In this document: piece by piece, positions 61,801-64,000 of the stretch
Position numbering within the stretch: the stretch's first letter is position 1
How the letters are laid out: the number at the start of each line of letters is the position of its first letter
Assembly (NCBI RefSeq): GCF_014191875.1
Contig: NZ_JACHXD010000012.1
Coordinates: 124,001-188,000, forward strand
Source: Pseudoduganella violacea
Lineage (GTDB): Bacteria > Pseudomonadota > Gammaproteobacteria > Burkholderiales > Burkholderiaceae_D
DNA: 64,000 bases
Direction: 5' to 3'
Notes under the pieces: model-generated
What the model was told of the DNA's origin: nothing
What the model saw: only the letters and a program-made list of their open reading frames with translations
Database searches by the model: none
Position numbers and translations under genes: made by a program

Positions 61801-63486
61801 ACGCCCTTCGTGGTCCAGACCGAGGCGGCGCGCTGGGAAGCCGTGCCGCTGGGCGACGGGACGTCGGCGCGGCATCCGCTGCGGGCCGGCGTCTCCTCGT
61901 TCGGCGCGGGCGGCGCCAACGCGCATGTGATTGTCGAGGAATACCGCGCCCTGCCGCTGCATCCGGCGGCGGGCGCGGTGGAGCTGGTGGTGCTGTCGGC
62001 GCGCAAGAGCGAGGGATTGGTGCGCCAGGCGCAGGCCCTGCGCTCGGCGCTGCGGCGCGAAGCGTATGGCGACGACGCCTTGGCGTCGATTGCCTGGACG
62101 CTGCAAACCGGCCGGGAAGCGATGGACGAACGCCTATGCCTGGCCGTGCGCAGCATCGATGAGCTGCTGCGCGGCCTCGATGCGGTGCTGGCGGGCCAGG
62201 CCGAGGGCGTCTTGCGGGCCCGCGCGCAAGCGCGGGAAGGCGAGGACAGCGTCCAGGCCGAGACCTTGTGGCGGGAAGGGCGTCTCGCGGAATTGGCGGC
62301 GGCCTGGGTTGCCGGCGCGTTCTCGGACTGGCGCTGGCGCGCGCGCGCGGGCGCGGGCGCGGGCGCGCTGCGGCGGCTGCCGCTGCCGGGCTACGCCTTT
62401 GCGCCGACGCGCTACTGGGTGCCGAGCATCGAACAATTGGGCGGTTTGGCGGCGAGGCAAGGCGGGGGCGGGGGCGCGGCCACGCCCGCCCTGGCACCGC
62501 CAATGCCTGCGCCCGCGGTGGCGCCGCATGCCGCTCCTGCCGTCGCCGCCGCGCCAGCCGTGGCCGGCGCGGCGGCGGCCGGGATGTTGAAGGTAAGACT
62601 GCAACCGGCCGTTGCCAGCGCCAGTGCCAGCGCGCCGGGCGGGGCGAAACCGCACCAGAGCATTGTGCTGGCGCCGGTGCAGGCCGCGCCAGCCAAGCCG
62701 GTCCCGGCGCCGCAAGTGGCTGCCGCTGCCGTCACCGCGCCCATTGCCGGCGGTCCCGGCGCGGAGCAAATCGAAGACAAGCTGCGCGCCTTGCTGGCCG
62801 AGGCCTTGTTCATGGCGCCGGACGAGATTGACCGCAGCCAGACCTTCGTTGAAATGGGCATGGACTCGATCCTCGGAATTGAGTGGATCAAGGCGGTCAA
62901 CGAGTCTTTCAAGCTGGCCATCAGCGCCACGTCGGTATACGACCATCCGACGCTGGAATCGTTTGCCGGGTATGTGGCCGGGCAGTTGGCGGCACCGGCC
63001 GGCGCCAGCGCGGCGGCGCCCGCCATGGCCGACGCGCCGGCTGTGTCCCTGCCGCCGCAACCGGCGGCGGCATCCGCGCCCGCCGCCCCGCGCGCTTCCG
63101 CGGCCGACCAGGCCGCGTTGATGGTGGTGTTGGCGGCGGAGTTGGCCAATGCCCTGTTCGCACAGCCGGAGGAGCTCGACCCGGATACCACCTTCAGCGA
63201 GCTGGGCATGGATTCCATCATCGGCATCGAGTGGCTGCAGGCGGTCAACCGGCGCTACGGCACGGATATCGCGGCCACCAAGATCTACGACTATCCGACC
63301 CTGCGCACATTCAGCGCCTTCATCGCGGGCCTGCTGGTGGCCGACGCCGCGCCCGCCACGCCGGCGGCGCCGGGCAGTGAGCCGGACAGTGAGCTGGACG
63401 CCGTGCTGGCGCAGGTGCGCGATGGGGCGCTGGACGTCGCGGCCGCCAGCCGCCTGCTGGAGGCCGCGCTGAACACGCCCGGCTAG
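48784..63486 (+). CDS. Trans-AT polyketide synthase D (rest of module 9, modules 10-13)
   Basis: A 4900-residue megasynthase; ATG 48784 overlaps the stop of C. Domains: DH 10-270, ACP 285-360; KS 387-805 with an ACP-like insert 850-915 in its linker, ACP 1070-1145; KS 1180-1620, KR 2000-2190, ACP 2263-2340; KS 2387-2815, DH about 3000-3260, KR 3444-3640, inactive ACP 3695-3770, ACP 3800-3880; KS 3955-4390, tandem ACPs near 4660-4735 and 4775-4850. The C-terminus (LDAVLAQVRDGALDVAAASR) is a docking pattern matched by the start of protein E. There is no cis AT, no ER and no thioesterase. The single modules are listed separately. Confidence 0.96.
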   Translation: MNMMLKKAVMEDEIFFDAAHPLLSQHVVQGQPCLPGLAYIDLIFQLARDHDLDFRQYRLRDLTIFAPLPGLAEGLWLRVQWRPGAAGWQLSLDGRDNGQRYAEAALDLAPAPAFSAVLPAVEPGGGEELAASYARYRALGLVHGAALRASGSLHSTDAGLLLRLRPEDGNPEEQAQYMFHPALLDGAGVGAAVLFERVFGAAPQLYLPVGYGAFQASALLQHACQASVLAGSVQRRGELASLSIGFFDAAGVQVAALDEVRCKLLRQQGAAPAAAGDSAGGAAVGEAEQLVLALLANLLGQEAAEIDVEAGFYQLGLVSVQLMDLSQRLGQALGAALPPTLLFEYVNVRALAGWLDREHGAALRSAAPQAADGPVPRAPAAAAPADIAIVGMAGRYPGAANLDQLWANLKAGINSVTEVPATRWSWQDYSHVRSPSGRPMSRWGGFLEDPDCFDARFFRITAREAQVMDPQERLFLETAWSAVEDAGYTPDTLAPAAAVGVFVGVMQKDYALLQSAAQAPGGTPLATNYAPIANRVSFVGNFHGPSVALDTACSSSLVAVHLALQSLAAGECAVAIAGGVNLSLHPGKYISCTLLDMHASDGRCNSFGAGGDGYVSAEGVGAVVLKPLAQALADHDHVYAVIKASSSNHVGTVSGITVPSPAAHAELIGRSLRQAAIDAASIGCVEAHGTGTALGDPIEIEGLTRAYRAHTGRRQYCAIGSIKSNIGHAEGAAGISGLTKAALQLHHRTLVPSLHAEPVNPLLALDETPFVLQRNTVEWPQPDGAPRRAAVSAFGASGTNAHLILEEFVAAPRPAAPAQAALVVLSAADEEALQRYARGLRAALAGAPQPAAAGQLAALLAELLQVAAEQIDPQAELSELGMDAFQRERFAQQARQRFGIELPAALPSLAALARELAAPAWPLRDLAYTLQVGRKALAQRAAFVAPDQATLLRQLDHFIQGGRSMPGVHTGRAPRRPREAPDAPPTVPDERLQWLAAHWVAGGRADWAQLYHEDDLPWRISLPTYPFARERHWIDGAAMAPALARTAAPAAMMVPVPVPVPAVAAAAGAAPGEDMLTLLIAALSEVTAMPVRQFGADMAIEDIGLDSLMNTALNQRMAAFAGNSDATLLFRCATVGELAQRLAATRAAAAEAPGSAPPAPASPAPAPAAQAAVPAVSGHELIAVVGLAGRYPQADSLEQLWRNLLDGRDSIETIPPGRWPLAGFYEADPARAAAGGKSYSQWGGFLSGVDRFDPLFFNITPREAALMDPHERLFLQTAWHCMEEAGYTRAALRQASGPAGLGVFVGTTFNNYQLIMSDAAHHGGADHYPASSQVFSIANRVSYVLNASGPSVTVDTACSSSLYAVQMACDSIRSGQCGMALAGGVNLTLHPSKYVSLSLGRFLAEDGRCRAFDAGGSGYVPGEAVGAVLLKPLAAALRDGDHIHGLIRGGAIAHGGRSNGYSVPSPAAQADTIRRALRQAGVAARSISCVEAHGTGTALGDPVEVAGLVEAFGAETADTGYCSLSSVKTNIGHAEAAAGIAQLTKVLLQMRHRTLVANVSHGGGPNPAIDFEHSPFRVQRAAAAWPAPLVDGAAVPRRAGISSFGAGGANAHLVVEEAPAPAPEARRQGPLLLVVSAKDPAGLRRQAAQLARHLRGPDGAVDLAGVAYTLQAGREAMAQRCAFVAQDAAAALHILEQLADGINPPEAALGRLTLSVHGQAQEPAPDAARVEAALAAWPAAGAELAALWCAGAAIDWSALYEGRPPRRLSLPQYPFAEESYWVPGVPPGAARAPAAAVALPALAPAVPVAPAEPVAAAAGDTVLLFAPRWVAGAASGVAPAYARHVVAGCGVPEALAAVLAAQAQPQRAWLALDGEAEAGAGVEARYRAYVGRLLALVQDEFSRLGAGRTLLQLVTPWQGDARTLSGLAALLKTAAQEQPGLVVQWLGLDRWPEAAALNALLEENRRAPGETMVRYQDGVRSVLQWEELAAPAGQALRADGVFLITGGGGALGMAVARAIAARAERPRLLLAGRSPLGARQQDCLADLRALGAQAEYRQLDVASAADCQTMVADCLGAWGGLHGVVHCAGVVRDSFIVRKPAADLDQVLPPKVAGLVNLDRASAALTLDFLLAFSSGAGAMGNIGQADYAAANGFMDGFAHYRARRAGAGRTCSINWPLWQDGGMQVDRATIAAMRRLGGMAPLSLADGMRTLFACLALDEPQVLVAAGEAATLRRLILARPSAPAGAPAPAAPAAAPLPAKLLAATASALQHLFAEKTGFPPARLELDEPLETYGIDSTLIMQLNQALGEIFGELSQTLFFEHQTLGALATYLATAHARQCAAWTHCETDMPPIPEAVIAAVPAAGAAPLAAAISSAAAAPMAREPIAIIGLSGRYPGAPDLDAFWDNLAAGRDSISTIPTDRWPLRDFFEADRAKALREGRSYSKWGGFLDDWDCFDSLFFNMSPLEAINLDPQARLFVETCWAALEDAGYTRAMLAARYQKRVGVFAGVTKTGYALHGPAVWPLKQGYNPQTSFSAVANRVSYLFDLQGPSVPVDTMCSSSLTALHQACESIWSGACRLAIAGGVNLYLHPAQYLELCGMQMLAADGRCKSFGAGADGFVPGEGVGAVLLKPLSAALADNDNIHGVLRAAAVNHGGKVNGFTVPNPAAQRALIRQALDQAGVPASAVGYVEAHGTGTDLGDPIEVSGLTQAFQEDTDQLGYCGLGSVKSNIGHLEAAAGIAGLTKVLLQLRHGERVPTLHAGEINPRLRLAATPFVLQRAGAAWPRPAAGGRIATVSSFGAGGANAFVVVEEAPPRPAPAAHAPLQLVPLSARSEERLAARAAQLRRALRQGRVDGSLADLAYTLQTGREAMSARLALVASSLADLEAQLDGLLDERDGWRDGATQAACFGDCQQRQAGLGMLSGETELKLAISAWVANGKLAPLASLWLGGVDIDWSLLHGEAPPRRISLPTYPFLRDRQRLPAAAPTPAPGRLHPLLHANTSTLDGVRFTSHFDGSEVFLRDHRILAQPVLPATAYLALLAGACAQLRPGLAAWHIAGMSWLQPARWQAPLLELHLTLAQADAAGCGFEIHSGPETDRVLHASGRLVWDGAPLPAVSAPAAARRDCSGALSAEECYALFDACGLEYGPAFRTLGRLEFGAQTVVADLLPPDDGWPDALHPGLLDGALQATLGLAAGTGAGAPLLPFALSSFRIQGTRPAQPRCVVRRAAPGAPIDIDICDEQGAVWLALRGYIARPLKVAKPAPAMPAAGLLRLVPAWREAAADAAAPWQRQRHAVLLCQPQALDLGPDIDVLAAPDAGGIEQRYAQALAALQAYAAPLLRQSPVPRTLIQVVLHDSAAQAPLAGLAGWCRTLMMEQPALRCQLILVPDMGDGARLPALLRENAVRPQDSLVRHDGGRRLLGGWREWLPRAAAPALWRDGEVYLLTGAGGGLARLFARDIVAHAPRSRLLLLGRSAASRELLADIEAWRGAGASVEYHQADCSDRPALDALVADALRRHGRLDGVLHAAGVMRDSFLQYKTAEDYRQVLAAKVDGLVNLDLATRQAGLRWMVLFSSVAGQTGNPGQADYAAANGFMDGYARYRNVLADAGERPGRTLSINWPLWQEGGMQVDAGTRAMLRRGAGMEALRSADGLQLFHAALTEGLEQVMLLSGDLARLKAALLGEASQASAAETQLSGLLGELLSVPAKEIDCQAPLTELGVDALLLEQLRQRLAALMPQAPNLAQLLSDPGQSVAVLAQRLPWTPSAVPPAPALPLPPQTAAQPPGPAAAPAGEALAGLALALLMELVSNALKLPLERLKADAEMDSYGIDSVLVMQMTAQLETIFGPLSKTLFFEYTTLRQLSGHFVREHADVLARRLRAAAPAQESPNTPVVQPAAVAAEARAEQPATASVPVVMAAPLAASAAGPAIPAQTGTEDGLAPAKRRHGATDVAIVGVAGRYPKAADLAEFWTNLLAGRDCVSDIPASRWDFSQSFHPEKGVVGKTYCKAGGFLDDVDRFDAAFFNISPREAQIMDPQERLFLECVYHTLEDAGYTRDSVSASRAVGVYVGVMYEEYQFYGRERTLEGYPVALTGNPAAIANRVSYFCNFHGPSMAVDTMCSSSLTSIHLACQSLLQGECEVAVAGGVNLSLHPNKYLMLSQGRFASSTGHCESFGEGGDGYVPGEGVGAVLLKPLADAERDGDHIYGVIKASAINHGGRSNGYTVPNPNAQADVIGAALARAGVDARSINYIEAHGTGTALGDPIEIAGLTRAFRVHTGERGFCAIGSVKSNIGHCESAAGVAGLTKVLLQMRHRRLAPSLHADPRNPNIDFAATPFVVQTEAARWEAVPLGDGTSARHPLRAGVSSFGAGGANAHVIVEEYRALPLHPAAGAVELVVLSARKSEGLVRQAQALRSALRREAYGDDALASIAWTLQTGREAMDERLCLAVRSIDELLRGLDAVLAGQAEGVLRARAQAREGEDSVQAETLWREGRLAELAAAWVAGAFSDWRWRARAGAGAGALRRLPLPGYAFAPTRYWVPSIEQLGGLAARQGGGGGAATPALAPPMPAPAVAPHAAPAVAAAPAVAGAAAAGMLKVRLQPAVASASASAPGGAKPHQSIVLAPVQAAPAKPVPAPQVAAAAVTAPIAGGPGAEQIEDKLRALLAEALFMAPDEIDRSQTFVEMGMDSILGIEWIKAVNESFKLAISATSVYDHPTLESFAGYVAGQLAAPAGASAAAPAMADAPAVSLPPQPAAASAPAAPRASAADQAALMVVLAAELANALFAQPEELDPDTTFSELGMDSIIGIEWLQAVNRRYGTDIAATKIYDYPTLRTFSAFIAGLLVADAAPATPAAPGSEPDSELDAVLAQVRDGALDVAAASRLLEAALNTPG
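51336..51540 (+). other. ACP-like insert (Ser to Ala) inside the KS linker of module 10
   Basis: Between the linker helix (EALQRYARGLRAAL) and the usual continuation (LRDLAYTLQVGRKALAQRAA) lies a carrier-like sequence (LLAELLQVAAEQIDPQ, ELSELGMDAFQRERFAQQA, FGIELPAALPSLAALA). The Ser site is Ala884 (GCC at 51433-51435). Confidence 0.75.
51942..51965 (+). repeat. Hexanucleotide repeat GGTCCC x4 in an interdomain linker
   Basis: Four exact in-frame copies encode alternating Val-Pro just before the ACP of module 10. Confidence 0.8.
52320..55805 (+). other. Module 11: KS-KR-ACP
   Basis: The KS is intact (Cys1358 in DTACSSS, EAHGTGT, KTNIGH). The KR has ITGGGGALG and Tyr2148 in GQADYAAAN. The ACP Ser is Ser2298 (GIDSTLI). 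A beta-hydroxy unit is expected. Confidence 0.88.
55935..60440 (+). other. Module 12: KS-DH-KR-ACP(inactive)-ACP
   Basis: The KS is intact (Cys2560 in DTMCSSS). The DH keeps His3027 and Asp3188, but its motif is HRILAQPVLP, with Ala instead of Gly. The KR has Tyr3593 (GQADYAAAN). The first carrier domain has Ala3728 in place of Ser (LGVDALLL); the second has Ser3837 (GIDSVLV). The layout repeats module 2. An enoyl unit is expected. Confidence 0.86.
59866..60090 (+). other. Inactive ACP-like domain in module 12 (Ser to Ala)
   Basis: Carrier-like text (LSGLLGELLSVPAKEIDCQA, PLTELGVDALLLEQLRQRL) with GCG at 59965-59967, giving Ala3728 at the attachment site. A normal ACP follows after a Pro/Ala linker. 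Confidence 0.78.
60640..63345 (+). other. Module 13: KS-ACP-ACP, second beta-branching module
   Basis: The KS is intact (Cys4125 in DTMCSSS, EAHGTGT, KSNIGH) with no reductive domains. The tandem ACPs (Ser4695, Ser4811) read DSILGIEW and DSIIGIEW, with Trp4701 and Trp4817 six residues after the Ser. This is the same beta-branch flag as in module 7. Confidence 0.87.
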
Positions 63487-63637
63487 CATTTCTTTCAATT
63501 TTGTAATATTTTAATAAATATAATATTGAATAATAAATAATGAAACTATTTTAATGTAAGGCACTTTTCCGTGGCTCCTCCCAGCCGCCATGCGGCGTGG
63601 AGGCGGCCCGTGTTCATGTAAATGGAACGAGAACGAT
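63487..63637. promoter_or_regulatory. AT-rich gap between proteins D and E, internal promoter candidate
   Basis: This is the only sizeable gap in the assembly-line genes. Bases 63490-63560 are almost pure A/T, with TAATATT twice (63504-63510, 63521-63527) and a TTGAAT (63526-63531) upstream of TATTTTAA-type sequence. A GC-rich hairpin follows. A separate promoter for gene E is plausible but not shown. Confidence 0.35.
63577..63603 (+). other. Stem-loop in the leader of gene E
   Basis: CCTCC (63577-63581) pairs with GGAGG (63599-63603), and GCCGC (63584-63588) pairs with GCGGC (63592-63596) around CAT, with a two-by-two mismatch between the stems. It lies 34 bases before the ATG and has no T-tract, so leader structure is likelier than termination. 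Confidence 0.35.
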
Positions 63638-64000
63638 ATGTCAGTGCAAAACTTGCAGGCGGTATTGCGGCAGCTGAGTGCCGGTGAAATCTCCCCCGAA
63701 AGGGCCAAACAACTGCTGCGCGACGCCGCCCGACAGGACGCGCCGCTGCCGCGCAACCGGCAGGACGCCATTGCCATCGTCGGCATGGCGGGACGCTATC
63801 CGGGCAGCCCCGATATGGCGGCTTACTGGGATCTGCTGGCCTCCGGCACGAACGCCGTGCGCGAAATCCCGGCCAGCCGCTGGGATGTCTCGCACTATTT
63901 CGATCCGGTGCCGGGGCGGCCCGGCAAGGTCTACTGCAAATGGCTTGGCATGCTGGACGGCGCCGAGTCCTTCGACCCGATGTTTTTCCGCATCCCGCCG
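63638..64000 (+). CDS. Trans-AT polyketide synthase E, N-terminal fragment (module 14 KS begins; cut by window edge)
   Basis: Only 121 residues are visible. ATG 63638 follows GGAACGAGAACG. The N-terminus (VQNLQAVLRQLSAGEISPER) is a docking helix pair matching the C-terminus of protein D. A KS begins near residue 43 (DAIAIVGMAGRYPGSPDMAA), followed by REIPASRWDVSHYFDP, CKWLGMLDGAESFDPMFFRI, where the window ends before the active-site Cys. It should accept the beta-branched chain from module 13. The remaining modules and any release domain lie to the right. Confidence 0.93.
   Translation, partial: MSVQNLQAVLRQLSAGEISPERAKQLLRDAARQDAPLPRNRQDAIAIVGMAGRYPGSPDMAAYWDLLASGTNAVREIPASRWDVSHYFDPVPGRPGKVYCKWLGMLDGAESFDPMFFRIPP

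Overview
The window comes from a high-GC Gram-negative bacterium. Protein style and gene content suggest a betaproteobacterium near Massilia, Janthinobacterium or Duganella (inference only; there is no rRNA or housekeeping marker). Every gene I can support lies on the plus strand. The left 4.4 kb is ordinary genome: the 3' end of a TonB-dependent receptor, a PepSY membrane protein that probably pairs with it in iron handling, a secreted phospholipase C/P1-nuclease-like gene split by a frameshift, and a small anchored protein with a thrombospondin-type calcium motif. About 1 kb of gene-poor, partly AT-rich DNA follows (4434-5414), with an inverted repeat and a promoter candidate.

From 5415 to the right edge there is one tightly packed trans-acyltransferase (trans-AT) polyketide synthase/NRPS operon, which continues past the window. 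It opens with trans-acting genes: a protein resembling the gamma domain of 2-oxoacid oxidoreductases, an Sfp-type phosphopantetheinyl transferase, a fused indolepyruvate-ferredoxin-oxidoreductase-like protein, and one polypeptide carrying acyl hydrolase-like AT, malonyl AT and FMN enoyl reductase. The assembly line is A (13690-29043), B (29054-39457), C (43787-48787), D (48784-63486) and the start of E (63638 onward). A complete HMG-CoA-synthase beta-branching cassette (donor ACP, decarboxylating KS, HMGS, ECH1, ECH2; 39497-43776) sits between B and C.

Modules as read here: M1 KS-KR-ACP; M2 KS-DH-KR-ACP(inactive)-ACP; M3 KS-DH-KR-MT-ACP; M4 degenerate KS-ACP; M5 C-A(glycine predicted)-PCP; M6 KS-DH-KR-ACP; M7 KS-ACP-ACP (beta-branch); M8 KS-KR-ACP; M9 KS0 split from DH-ACP across proteins C and D; M10 KS-[ACP-like insert]-ACP; M11 KS-KR-ACP; M12 KS-DH-KR-ACP(inactive)-ACP; M13 KS-ACP-ACP (beta-branch); M14 KS, cut by the window edge. 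There is no cis AT or ER domain and no thioesterase in view. The expected product is a glycine-containing, partly unsaturated polyketide with one alpha-methyl group and two beta-branches. The order of glycine module, HMGS cassette and split dehydrating bimodule recalls kalimantacin/batumin-type lines, but I cannot match it to a known compound. The most unusual points are three carrier domains with Ser to Ala at the phosphopantetheine site (one inside a KS linker), the 2-oxoacid oxidoreductase pair inside the operon, and the degenerate KS just before the NRPS module.
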